From: Ovis canadensis
Lineage: Eukaryota; Chordata; Mammalia; Artiodactyla; Bovidae
Direction: 5' to 3'
Length of the DNA stretch: 64,000 nucleotides
Assembly: GCF_042477335.2 (NCBI RefSeq)
Contig: NC_091247.1
Location: 227,564,001-227,628,000 of the forward strand
Both the position numbers and the translations under genes were made by a program. Below, piece after piece: positions 52,104 to 63,625 of this stretch (positions within the stretch are counted from its first letter, which is position 1; each line of letters starts with the position of its first letter). The notes beneath the pieces are model-generated. The model saw only the letters and a list, made by a program, of their open reading frames with translations. It had not been told where the DNA came from and did not search any database.

Positions 52104-53554
52104 GTAGGGATGCCGGGGGGCGTCGGGAGGGAGGGGACGCCCGAGTCCACGGACCCCGCTTGAGTGACTCCCCCATCCCCTCCCGACCCCTGGGGACCCC
52201 GCGCCCCGTGGGACTTTGGGGACTGCCGGCGCCTGGGGACGCGGCCTGGAGCTGCGCCCCCGTCGGCGGTCCTGGGGCGTCTGAGTTGCCTCGCGGCGCT
52301 TCCCCCCACCCCCCAACTACCCGCCTCCAGGCTTCCATCCTGATCACCTCCGCTGACTTGGGGACTTGTTTTAGAGACGGATGCCTCCAAACACATTCTC
52401 CCGCGTGCCCTCTGACTTCCAAACCCTGTCCACCCTAGCGCCCATCCACCCGCCGGGGCCAAAGTGCCGGCCGGGGGAGAGGAACTGGCCGGTGGCCGCC
52501 AAGGTCGCCGTCCCCTCCCTCACCCCTCCTCCACCCCCGTGGCTGCCCCTAGCCCCTGGAGCGCCTTTGGCACACATGTGCTCACTCCTCCCACCTCCAC
52601 CCTTATGCAGGGGCTGTGGTACCCAGCGTTCTGATGGAAAACAGACTGGGGGGTGGGGACCGGTAAATTGCTCAAGACACAGCCACCGTCATGGAGTAGG
52701 GGGCGGCCTGTGCAGGACGCAGAGAGGAAGGGTGTAGTCTGGAGGTGTTCAGGGTCACAGCTATGTGTGGGGAGACCTCTGTCTGCTCTCCTGGGACACT
52801 GAGGACCCCAAGACGGAGGTGCTGCCAGGCTCCATATTCATTGCAGCTAGGGTCAGGCAGCCTCCAAACCCAGCCAGCCGCCTGATGGCAAGGGGGTGCA
52901 AGGGGGTCTCCACCAACAGAGCCCCCAGCCCTGGGACTGACAGCGCTGGAATGGCAGGCACCCAGCTCATCTTTTCTCCCTTAATCCTCAAGGCCTCCAC
53001 TCCTCAGGGGTGAGTGCAAGGCCCTGCCAATCACAGCCGTGACCTCTGACTTCTCCACTGACCCCAGTTGCTTATCAGTCATTAGTCAGGCCAGCCCTCC
53101 TGGGGCCAGGCGCAGATTAGGGCTCCGACCACCCTCCGCATCTCCGGTTCTTTATCTCTGGCTTAGTTGAGCTTCTTTTAAACTCTCTGGTGACCACTCC
53201 CCTTCCTCTGTCAAAGGTCACTTGTCCCAGCTAATGCCTTGCCAGGATTCAGGGGTTCCCCGGGGAGACTGGGGGGTGGGGGCGAGGAGAACCCTGCCGA
53301 GGTTTCTTGGCTCCCTGGCTCCCTTTGCAGCAGACCTTCACGGAACCCTGTCTGTTCCAGGCACGGGCGTGTGCCTAGGGGCATGTCGTGGGTAGAGGAA
53401 CAGGGGTCAGCACCGGCAGCGAGAGCCATCCCAGGCCTTGGGGTTGATGGGAGGCTTCTTGGAGGAGAAGGGTGCTTGAGTGGGAGCTTGTCAGGCAGGC
53501 AGGGGAGGAAGGGAATTCAGGGGACTCCTGGCTGGATCGAAAGCCCAGAGGGCC

Positions 53555-53645
53555 CCGGCACCCCCCTGTATCTAACACACAAGGAAACTGAGGCACAGAG
53601 AGGAGGTGTAGTTGGACTTTGCTGAGCCCGAGTCCCCAGACCTTC
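53555..53645 (-). repeat. MIR fragment (weak)
   Basis: 'acacaaggaaactgaggcacagagagg' and 'cgagtccccagacctt' are antisense MIR. Confidence 0.5.
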
Positions 53646-54699
53646 CACAGCTACTCTTTCGCACCTCCTGCGTGAGAAGGGTCCCGTGCAGACTGGCAGG
53701 GTCCAGCTTTGAAGGAATGCTGAGGTGTGCTAGGCTGGGATGGCTCCCCAGCCCTGACTGATGGTTTACTGCTGTCTTCTTCCTGGATCAGGTCCTCACT
53801 TGAAGTGGGTGAAGAAGCCTCTCTTCTTTGCACACTGATGAGAATGCCTGTATCTTTGGGGAGGTCTCTCTCTTGAATTTCAACAAGTTTGGTGTGGTTT
53901 GGGGGGAGAGAAGGGGAGAGATCTGCCAGGTTCCTTTCTGTACCTGCAAACTCAGATGCTGTAAGGTTCCCAAAGCCTTGTAAGGTTGAGAGTGACACTG
54001 TCCCCACCCACCCCGTAGAGCCGAGGGGTCCCGGAGGAAATGTGCAGTGTAAAAGTGATCACGAAAAAAGCCTCGATGGTGAACCTTTGAGCGAATCTTC
54101 GGCCACTCCTTTGGTGACCAGGCCACGGGAAGGCAGAGGGGTGCTGCACTTTCGAGCCAGGGGGGCAGAGCGGGAACCATCCGTCTGTCCTGCGTACTTT
54201 TGTCTGTGCTGTTGGGCTTTCCTGAGAGCCAGTGGGGGAGGGAGGAAGAGAGGAGGAGGGTGTTGGGAAAGACGGTTCTGTTTTCCCCAAGACTTTCTTG
54301 GCCCCCTGGCTCCAGCTGGGCTGCCTTTCCAACTGATTACAGAGAACGTCGTCGCTGGGAGGAGAACAAAGAGGAGAGAGGACTTGGCTTGAAAACACGT
54401 GGCTGCACCGCGGCTGCTCCTGGAGTTTCCCACTCGGTGGCGGGGGCTGGACAGGCTGAGGGGGCTGCAGGAGAATGAGACTCAGGGTGTCTGGGGGGGC
54501 AGCGCCAGGGCCTCTTCTGGGGAGGCCACAGCTCCAGGTTACACCCCTTCCAGCACTGCCCGGAGCCACCCCAGCTTGGGTGCATTTATGCCCTGATGGT
54601 GGTGGGGGAGGAGGGTGGCTCACTCCCCTTTGGCATCCAGCAGGCTTCTAGGAGAGCTCATTTGTGGAACTGACAGCTTTGCCTGTTCCTCAGAAAAGA

Positions 54700-55000
54700 A
54701 CGACGGGATGACCTGGTTTCTCATTTGTAAAATGGACATAACAGAAACCGACTTTTTAGGTCTCTCTGAGGATTGAGGGGGCTTCCCAGGTGGCTCAGTG
54801 GTAAAGAATCTGCCTGCAAAGCAGAAGACACAGATTCGATCACTGGGTCGGGAAGATGCCCTAGAGAGGGAAATGGCAACCACTCCAATATTAGTGCTTG
54901 GGAAATCCCGTGGACAGAGGAGCCTGGCGGGCTGCAGTCGCTAAAGAGTTGGACGCGACTGAGCACGCAGGAGGATTGAGGGCAAGGCTGCAGGAGGCCT
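54700..55000 (+). repeat. MIR fragment split by Bov-tA (weak)
   Basis: 'ctggtttctcatttgtaaaatggac' and 'ctctgaggattgaggg' are sense MIR. The Bov-tA at 54780 interrupts it. Confidence 0.45.
54780..54970 (+). mobile_element. Bov-tA SINE with perfect 12-bp target duplication
   Basis: Sense Bov-tA ('gcttcccaggtggctcagtgg' to 'gcgactgagcacgca'). It is flanked by GAGGATTGAGGG at 54768-54779 and 54971-54982. Confidence 0.92.
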
Positions 55001-55194
55001 GTCGTGGGAGCTGCATTATTATCACTTGTTACGTGTGTTGGCCCCTTCCTAGAGTAAGACAGTGTCCTTCCCCAAGATGGCACTACTAAGACTGCACGTC
55101 CCCAGCCAGGAGCTGGGAGGCCGGCAGCTCGCGGGGGCCAAAGCCGTACTGGTAAAGGTCATGCAAAGTGGGCTCAGCTGGCCTCCTTAGGCAT

Positions 55195-55480
55195 TTGATC
55201 ATCTATCTCAGCAAGGTATCTGCTGAGGGCCAGCTCTGTGCCAGACACTGTTCTAGGTCCTGGGGATACGGCAGAGAGGAAGAGACCAGAGCCTTCTGCC
55301 TGTGGGGCGTAACTTCTGTGAGATCCTGAAAGTAGCCGGGAGTTAGTCAGGGAAGACTTCCTGGAGGAAGTGGCATGCAAACAGGGATGTGAAGGAGCAG
55401 ATGGAGGGTGGGGAGGGTCACCAGGCAAAGGGAACGGCATGGACAAAGGTTGAGAAGGTGAGAGAGAATGCGGGGCTTTC
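55195..55480 (+). repeat. Old mammalian interspersed repeat, family not assigned
   Basis: 'ctgtgccagacactgttctagg', 'ctggggatacggcagagagg', 'gggaagacttcctggaggaag' and 'gggaacggcatggacaaagg' form one long old-repeat pattern. Weaker relatives lie at 1640, 2645 and 57900-58180. Confidence 0.5.
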
Positions 55481-56189
55481 CGGAGTTCTGCCCCCTCCTC
55501 GTGCTTGGGGAGCTTCCTCAGGAGCCCCCTCCCCAGCATCCTTCAGACAGCCCCCGCCATTCCTCTGAAGCGGTGGCGGCTGGGGCGGGGGGTGTCTCTG
55601 TGAGCAATGGATACGGTGGGTGGAGCAACTTTGCCGGAAAACAATTCTAATAGGGCGCACGAGTACTTTGCCATCTCACAAACAAAGGTTTGCAAAAACA
55701 TCAGATCGCAACAGCTTCATTAATAAATGCTTGTGCAGGCTTCCCTTGGTCTCAGTTTCCCGTAATGGTTTCAAATGAAACCGAGGTGGGCAAGTACCTA
55801 TTAGGTCAACTTTCCTGGGGTCAGAGACCCTTCAGCCTGGAGGGGAGCTTAGCACTGAGAGAGTGTGGCGCTGAGGGCAAGTCGTGTGTCCCTGGTCATC
55901 CAGCTCATAGTAGGCACGGCTGGACCGGAGGCTGTGCCCTGTGGCCAGCCCTCTTGGTGCTGGTCACCGCCTTTAACCCCAAAGGCTGGTCCTAACAAGA
56001 GGCTGGGGCAGGAGGGAACTGGCTGCCTGCATGTTATCAGGAGGGTCCTATGCCAGCCCACCCAGGGGTGGGAGCGGGCACTCGACCAAGGTTAGGAGAC
56101 TGGACCGGAAAGTGACCCGCCCGAGAGAGCTTGACTGACTCCCACAGCCTTTCTGCTCTGTTTCCATAAGTGTGGAAGGAAAGCTCTCT

Positions 56190-56294
56190 GCTCTAGGAAA
56201 TTATTATAATTGAAGTCTTTTACATTTAGTCACTAATTTAGCTCTGTCAACAACCCCATGATGTAGGTACAACTGTTATTTCCATTTTACTGCT
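56190..56294 (-). repeat. MIR fragment next to a SINE
   Basis: 'cttttacatttagtcactaat', 'caacaaccccatgatgtagg' and 'attatttccattttactg'-type sequence; the Bov-tA at 56295 cuts it off. Confidence 0.6.
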
Positions 56295-56502
56295 GGGTTC
56301 CCAGGTGGCTCACTGGTGAAGAATCCACTTGCCAATGCTGGAGACCCAGGTTCTATCCCTGGGTCGGGAAGATCCCCTGGAGAAGGAAATGGCAACCCAC
56401 TCCAGTATTCTTGCCTGGAAATCCCCATGGACAAAGGAAACCTGGTGGGCTACCGTCCATGGGGTCGCAGAGTCAGACGTGACTTAGAGATTGAACAACA
56501 GC
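56295..56502 (+). mobile_element. Bov-tA SINE
   Basis: Sense Bov-tA: 'gttcccaggtggctcactgg' head to 'cgtgacttagagattgaac' end. An A-run follows at about 56559. Confidence 0.88.
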
Positions 56503-56741
56503 AAGGGGCCAGAGCGGTTACTCCAGTGGACGACATGACGCAAAAGGAAGAACAGGTTAAAAAAAAAAAAATACTGGCTCAGCCCATTAGCATGAAAACA
56601 CTCTGAGCTCTGGCATTTCAGAGCCGGTCCTGGAAACCAGTCCTTGCTGACGACAGTGTGCGTCATCAGTAGAGGACATGGGACTCTGTGCTCCTAACCA
56701 CTCGACTGGGCGGACGCTTCAGTCCCATAATTGAGCGCTCC

Positions 56742-57351
56742 TGTTACCGAAAGAGTGTGGGACCCAGCTGCTCGTCCCCCAAAAGCCAGTAAACAGGGCG
56801 GGTTGGTGGAAAGGAAAGTTTGCTTTATTTTAGATGCCCGAAACTGTGCAGGGGGAGGGCAGACATCTATCCAAAGGCCAACTTCCCCGTCCACTGGCAA
56901 ACTGTGGGCAAGAGCTTTCATAGACAGAAGTGGGGGTGGGCAGGCTACACGCAGAGACAGCACAGTCAGCTCTGACTGTCATCTTCAGACTGGTCTTTGG
57001 TGGTCTGACTGGCGTCATCTTGCTTGTTTTAGGTACACTTAATCTTCAGTTCCGGGGTCCATTTGTTCCCGTTTCTTTGAGGCCAGTTCTCGAAATCGTG
57101 GCAGCCTCTGTTGTGGGGACAGTCTAGTCATCGTGTGGTTGACTTCTACCTGGGGCTTCGGTATCTGTAAGACAGCTCACAGGATATGGCTCAGAATATT
57201 ATCTATCGTCCTTGAGAAAGAACCGACGGTCCTCGACTGTGCCTGCTGACAAGATGGTTACTCTCTGGTCTCCCCTGACTGCTCCCCTTTGCCTCTGTGT
57301 TTCTCATTTCTCTGATTAAACTTCTTTGACTCAAGTTTTCCACAGAGCGGA
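56742..57351 (-). mobile_element. Ruminant LTR, antisense, in FBLN1 intron 1
   Basis: A block of about 600 bp with possible TG...CA ends ('tgttaccgaaag' to 'ttttccaca'). On the minus strand an AATAAA signal appears at about 56824-56829 with GT-rich sequence after it, as in an LTR. 'gggcagacatctatccaaagg' and 'cccgtccactggcaaactg' are blocks I associate with a bovine ERV LTR family (BTLTR1 type). No target duplication was verified, so the ends are approximate. Confidence 0.5.
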
Positions 57352-57629
57352 GGCAGGCAGAGGACGTGGTGGGGAAGGGGAGGAACTTAAGGTCCTGCTC
57401 CGTCTCGCTGTGTAGCCGAGGGGCTCGTTTGAAAGGACAGGTGTTTTCTATGCCAGGGGTCGGGTGGGGGGGGCCAGATTCCCACCTGGCTCTGTCCCTG
57501 ACTTCCTGGGGGATCCCGTGTGCACGGGCGCCTGCTTACTCCTTCCCCACACCAGGGGCCCAGAGGCAAGGGGGTGCGCCTCCAGCCTCTGCCCCCATCT
57601 TCCCATGGCTAGGGACACTTGTCCTAGGA

Positions 57630-57790
57630 CTTAGGACTCACCCGGATAATCTAAGATGACGTCATTGGGAGATCCTTAGTCACATCTGCAAGGACCCTTA
57701 TTCCAAATAAGGTCACATTCTTAAGTTCCAGGTGTCAGGACATGGACGTGTCTTTCTAGGGGACGCCCCTGAAGCCACTATACACCCTTG
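57630..57790 (+). repeat. Old mammalian repeat, same type as 12780-13370
   Basis: 'gactcacccggataatctaag', 'cacatctgcaaggaccctta', 'ttccaaataaggtcacattc' and 'ccactatacacc' follow a widespread old repeat. A further old-repeat piece ('gggccttaaaagtcaggctgc', 'caagcagggcagtgacatc') lies at 57900-58180. Confidence 0.5.
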
Positions 57791-60629
57791 AGAATAAACA
57801 CAGGAACAGATGCGCTAACAAGAAGTCTGTGGGGCCCTCTGCCACGGTGACTGTAACACGCGACAGCGGGACTCCGGCGGCTCTCAGGTGGGCGGCGGGG
57901 GGCCGTGATACTGGAACTCAGACGTCAGTGGCAGGGAGCCCTCTGTGAAAAGACCTGGGGAGGAGCGTTTGGGCAAAGGGGACCGAAGGCATACACCGGC
58001 CCCCAGGTGGGACCAGGAGTGTCAGAGGGACCACGGGATGGAGTGAAGGGAGGGGAGGCGGGCGGGGCCAAGGCAGTTTGTGCAGGGCCTTAAAAGTCAG
58101 GCTGCAGACTGGATTTTGTCCCAAATGCCCCGGGGCTGGAGGCTCTCAAGCAGGGCAGTGACATCCCTTGACTCGTGTTTCCAGCAGCTCCTCTGTGTGC
58201 TGCCTGGTGGGTGGATGGCAGGGAGACTAGAGTGGAGGCTGAATAAGCCGGCAGGGTGGTGGCGAGGGAGGCTCCTGCAGGGTCCAGGGTGGAAGATGCC
58301 CTGGAGAGGGTAGTGGCCTGGGGGCTGGGGAGAAGTGGACAGAGCTGGAGAGTTGGGGAGGTTGAGTGGACAGGACTCGCTGAGCGCTTGATGTGGACGG
58401 TGAGGGAGCTGGAATCATTCAGGCTGACCCAGTTATTTTGGCCTCAGCCTCCTGACGCAGGATGACTGCTAATTACTGAGGTGGAGAAGCAGGACGAGGG
58501 TGGGCCTTGGAGTCCCGAGTGGACACTTTAAGTCTCCTGTTAGACGTCCGGGTGGAGCCTGGACAGACAGAAATGAGGGAGTCTCAGCCTGTAGGTGAGG
58601 CTGGAGGAGACCACCCAGGGAGGCGGGGGTGGAAGAAGAGGGAACAAGGGGCGGAGGCACTGAGCCCCCCAGGCAGTTTGAGGAGGGAGGAGCCTTGAGA
58701 GGACCCCTCCCCAGGTGCGTCCCCAGGGCCGGGTGGCAGCTAGGAGGCTGCCAGGGCTGGCTCTTAGAGGCCAGCTCTCAGGGTGTCTTTGTGCTAATGG
58801 CTTGACCAGTATTTTTCTTTTCTTTTTTTATGAGCCCGTATTTGTTTTGAACCCATTTTTCCTTCTGACTTGGGTTGCCTGCCGGAGTGAAAAGTCCTGG
58901 AAGTTTTGTTGGCCTACATGTGCTTCTGGTTTTGATGTGAGCCTTCTCACCGAAACCCGCTGCACCTTTTCCATCACTGGTATAACCGCCCCCACCTTGG
59001 GCACAGAGAGGCCAGGCAGGGTGGCTGTGGACACATAGCTGCGTCGTGGCAGCACCAGGATGTGAACATGGGCGGCTTGGCTCTTTCATCATGTTCTGAA
59101 AGCAGGACGCTGAACGAACCGCCTCACTCATCTTTCCATCTGAAAAGTCTCCCGTATTTCTAACTCCAGCTTCAGGGAGAAGCCACCGTTTCTGATTTTA
59201 CGGTGGACGGAAGTCAGCTTTAGAGTCACAGCCGGATTGGAATGCTGCCCGTTTGTCCCATGGCCTCAGGCAACATGCTTCATCTCTTTCCGTCCTCTGT
59301 GTCCAGAATTGCTCAGATCACACGAGATCATTCATCTGTTCGTCTCTTCCTGGACACTTCCTGGTTCTGGGGTGGCTGCGGGTCCGGGGGCAGAATGAGT
59401 CTAGCCTTGTGGCACAGAGACACACACAGTTAATTATTTGTGCTAAAGTGCTGGCAAGTTTGGGGAGCAAAGAGACCATGAAAGGAAAGGCATTTGCCCC
59501 ATGTTTGCATGTGTGCACGGGTATGTGTTGGGGGGTGGGAGCCGTGATTCCGGAGGACTTCCTGGAGGAGAGGGCCTTTGAATGGGTGTGAATGAGCTAG
59601 TCCAAGCAGAGGAGTGGACCCAAGACCCCCCAGCCTGGTCGAGCTTCAGTTTCCAAAAGCCAGGTGCAGAGGATACTTGACAGGTGTGCACACGTGTTCT
59701 GAGAGGTGAGAGGGGAAGCAGCAGATTTGGGTCCTGCAGGGGGAGATGCTGGAGAGATGGGGCAGGAGGAGGATGGCCCGCACGCCCACGGGGGTTGGTC
59801 CAGGAGGTCACGTGAGCTGCCTGGAGGGAGCAATGTGGAGTGGGCTTTTCTTCACCTTCTCAGGGGTGTGCCTTCTGGTCCTGTCTCTCGCCGCCTCCTT
59901 TCAGCTGGTTCTCTATCCGAGACCCCGTCTCTCTGCTGGGGGCTGATGTCCGGGGGGGTGTGGGCACCAGCTGTTCTTATGCTGGGGACGGGACTGGAGC
60001 CATAAGAACAGCCTCAGCGCCCCCTGCGTCCCCCCGGGGAGGCTGGGGGCCTCGAGGAGGGAGATGGGTCAGTCCTCATCCTCGGCTGCAGAGGGGCGCA
60101 GAGGCGCTGGGACACACCCAGGAATAGTCTCCTGGCATCTCCCTGGGTTGTCATCTCCTCGAAGACAGAGTCCTGCTTCTGGAGCCCACACCCCAGGGTC
60201 AGAGACAGCCTGGCACATGGAAGAGTCCTAAGAGGGGTGTCTGCTGGCTCCCCAGGCTTGGGAGGTGGGGGGGGCCTGCAGGGGGTGGGGATGGGTTGAG
60301 TCTGGCATGGTTCTGTCTGGTTGGAATTTCCCACTGGCATCTCATTGCAGCTCAGGCTTCCCAGTTACGTGGGTCCTGCACACCATGGGGACCCCCTCCA
60401 GCTCTCTGCCGCAGCTTCAGGCAGTGCCGTGCAGCAGCTGGGGTGCGAGCCTTGCTTTAACTCTTCATTTTCCCAAACAAGGGGATTAAAATAAAACCAA
60501 GTAGAGAGCTAACCAACCACCATCTCATATCTCAGCATTCCATGGGCGTGAAGGGCATTCTGATGCCCCACAGTTTGGAAGGACAAGGTCTCAGGATTCC
60601 ATCTTTGTGAGTCTCAACCACACAGTCAG

Positions 60630-61290
60630 ATCACAGGGACCGGAGATGAAAACTGCTTTGCTGAGGTTTCTTCTTGAAGAGGGAAGTGACCCGAGGCAGA
60701 AGATTCCAGACTCGCCCGAAGCTCCACTTTTCTCTAAAGAGCGCTTCCTGCCCAGGACGGGCATTGAGTGTGTGGTGGACCAGTGAGTGTGTGGTGGGCG
60801 TGAGTGAGTGGCATCGCTCCCAGGGTTGGGGACCGAAGTAGCTATGATGGCCTTGTTGCTTCAGGTTGCTCTCGTGGCGTGAGTTAGGAAGGTGGCTCAG
60901 ACACGGAGGTGTGCCTGAGGTTTCTTCCATTTGATACCCTTTGGGAGATGCTTTCAGGGTCTGCTGGTGGGAGTGGTAGGCCTGATGCTGTTGGCTGCTG
61001 CGGAAACCCTTGGTACCAGTGAGGTGTAGTAGCTGGTGGGGTTGACACCTCGGTTCTCTTCTTGCCTCTTGCCTGGTCTGGCCATGTGCCCTGCAACAGT
61101 GGGGCCACGGCCTAGAATTCCGTCCCTCTTTCCCCTTCTGCCGATGGTGCTGAGTCCTTGCTGAGTGTGGTTGGGAGAAGTGATGCTGGCAGGGGGTTCT
61201 CCCATCACTTCCAGAAAGCAACAATAAGAGTTTGAAAGAAGGGTTTTTGTTTAATGTTGGGTGCTCAGCTCCCCAGAACAACAATTATGG
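60630..61290. other. Unexplained block in FBLN1 intron 1
   Basis: All three minus frames stay open for long distances here (217 codons at 60631-61284, 84 at 60954-61208, 74 at 60884-61108). The peptide is rich in H, Q, S, P and R and has no domain I recognise. No poly-A, splice sites or repeat landmarks explain it. Confidence 0.4.
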
Positions 61291-62129
61291 GAAATTTACC
61301 CAAAGTAATTTTGACCCAAGGATGCATACGTAACTGATGTCCATAGGATATAAGGAAAAATAATGTTTCGCACTCAACCTGGTTTCAGTGGAGTAGCCAA
61401 GTTGGGGACCTTTAGAATCTGAAGACAGGGTGGATGGAAGATGTTCGATCCAGAGCTGTTTGTTCCTGTAGTGAAATATCAGAAGTGATGTAGAAGCCCA
61501 GAGAAGGGGCGTGGGCTGGAGACGAAGCTGCGTGTCCTGGCATGGTGGCAGCAGCAGGAATTTAAGCGGTGAAGGGTGGGGGTGGTTGGACTGTCTCCAA
61601 GGGGCCCTCCCGTGTGGGGCTGTTTCGAGGAAGACGGCAGGGTTCTGTCTGCTCTGACCTCAGCCGAGTCACCATCCCATCTCGCTGTGGGCTCCCCGTG
61701 ACCCCTCTGATGGGGGAGTTCTTGGACGGGGGCACCTCCCAACCAATCAGGGTGTGCTGACCCCCTGCTGGGAGTTCCAGCTCTGTGGCTTGGGGCATTC
61801 TGGGGACATTCCAAGTTTCTGGATTGAGGGAAGGACTTCACATTCTATTGTTCTACTGAGAATAAGCTTCAAAGTGCTCAGGGCTTCCCAGCGGGAATCA
61901 TTTCCAAATGTTTCTGCAGCTTGGGGCACAAAGTTCTTGCCGTGCTGAGCGGCTGCTGGAGTCTGAGCCTTCTTTCCCCATGCTCGCCTTTTTCTGAGTT
62001 GAGGGGGGTGTAGGAGCTGCCACTCGTACCCCAGCTGTTCTGCCCCCGAGGACAGGGCCATGTTGCCCCCATTCCTCACGGGCCACAGCAAACAAAGGTC
62101 CTTTGTTCCTTTCGCGTGTCCTGCAGCCA

Positions 62130-62340
62130 CTGTTTACTGGAGCTCCCTGTGTGCTCGGAACTTTATAAGCTCTATCCGTCTCCTCAGCCACTCTACAAAG
62201 GTATCGTGGGCCCCCATTTTGCTGCCGAGGAAGCTGTGGTTCAGAGAGGTGAAGCGTCCTGCCCAGGGAGGGTCACAGAGCAAGCAAGCGCTGAACTTGG
62301 GATCGGATCCCAAGCCTGTTTGGCTCCAAAGCTGATCCTC
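62130..62340 (-). repeat. MIR SINE
   Basis: 'ctttataagctctatccgtctcc', 'cccattttgctgccgaggaagc', 'gttcagagaggtgaagcg' and 'gggtcacagagcaagc' make a well-kept antisense MIR. Confidence 0.7.
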
Positions 62341-63139
62341 TTCCTACTCAACCCTGTCGCTGCCAAGGGCCAGCTTCGAGCTGAGGTCTGGGATGAGAAG
62401 CAGGCCCAGCTCTGCGTGGGTGGGAGGGCGAGGCAGACACATGCTGTCAGTGGAGAGTTTGCTCCGGGCCGGGCTGCTGGCAGGCGGGCTTCGGGAGGCG
62501 GGGAGAGACTGGATGGGGCAGGAGCGTTGGGCCCGGGCTGGAGGCGCTGTGAGAGCCGCAAGGGGCACGGCCGCAGGCGGCAGAGCTACGTGGGGCCCGC
62601 GGGGGTTGGGCTGCGGGGGGACAGCACAGGGGATATTGGCCTCAGCGTCCGGCCACGTGGCTGGTCACCGTCATCCTGCGAGTGAACCAGGGGCATCGTA
62701 TCTGCGACAGGTCAGGTCTGGCGTTTCGTGAAAACTTTTCTTAAAATCAGTTGGAGCAAACATGAGGGAAGGAAGGAGTGGGGCCCCTGGAGGTCATCTC
62801 CGCAACCGGAAGTCTCCCCCTGGAGGTCATCCCCGCAACCGGAAGTCTCCCCCGTGAGGGGCAAGCATTTGAGAAGCCAGTGACCCTCATTTATTACTAT
62901 CTGGGCCCCAGCCCACGGTGTCCCCCAGAGTCACCAAACAGCTTTCGGGGGGAGCGTGGAGGGGACAGCTGTGATGGGGAGGGGTCAAGTGGCTGTGAGC
63001 CGGCAGGCTTTGTTCTGGGATGGACCCTCACCCTTATCAGCCCCCGGGGACTCCCGCTGCCGGGCCGGGGTCGGGTGGGTGGATCTTCTGCTCAGCGCTC
63101 CCCGGAAGCCCTGGGACGGGGGTCCTGGGGTCACCGCCA

Positions 63140-63625
63140 GGGGACTTGGCGAGGCCCTTGATTCTTCTGGCTCAGAAAGTGGCCGGTCCATCTGCAGCAA
63201 CAGGGATGGACCTGGAGATGGTCGTACTGAGTGAAGTAAGTCAGACAGGAGGAGAAATACCATGTGACATCCCTTGTATGTGGATCTGAAAGGAAATGAT
63301 ACAGATGAACTTAGGAAGCGGGAAGACACTCACAGACTTAGAAAACAGATTTGTGGTTGCCAGGGGGAAGGGATAGCTAGGGGCTTTGGGAAGGTCATGT
63401 ACACACTGCTCTGTTTAAGATGGATATCAAGAAAGACACGTGGAACTCTGCTCAGTGTTATGTGCCAGCCTGGCTGGGAGAAGGATTTGGGGGAGAATGG
63501 ATGCATGTTTATGTATGGCTGAGTCCCTTCGCTGTTCGCTTGGAACTACTGCAGCGTTGTTAATTGACTATACCTCAATGCAAAATGTTTTTGGTGTTAA
63601 AAAATAAATGAATAAAAAACAATTT
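63140..63625 (+). mobile_element. L1 LINE 3' end with A-rich tail
   Basis: 'cagcaacagggatggacctgg', 'gagtgaagtaagtcagacagg', 'gatgaacttaggaagcggg', 'gtggttgccagggggaagg', 'ctatacctcaatgcaaaat' and an AAATAAATG tail match an L1 3' end. It is older than the L1-BT copy at 37180. Confidence 0.8.

Larger units (their letters stand above)
51350..52300 (+). promoter_or_regulatory. FBLN1: CpG island over the FBLN1 promoter and exon 1
   Basis: Base composition changes sharply here: very high G+C with many CG dinucleotides, densest from about 51800 to 52110. GC boxes (GGGCGGG at 51902-51908, CCCCGCCCC type around 51863-51877) lie before exon 1. This marks a broadly active mammalian promoter. Sp1/Sp3-type factors are the expected binders of the GC boxes. 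Confidence 0.88.

Noticed and set aside
51623-52462. 279-codon minus-strand open frame over the FBLN1 CpG island (and others of 235 and 109 codons)
   Set aside because: Open frames on both strands are expected in CG-rich DNA. The + strand here has a recognised exon, donor and promoter, and the minus peptide has no domain.
53952-54623. 223-codon minus frame in FBLN1 intron 1
   Set aside because: Low-complexity P/S/G-rich peptide, no domain and no promoter on that strand.
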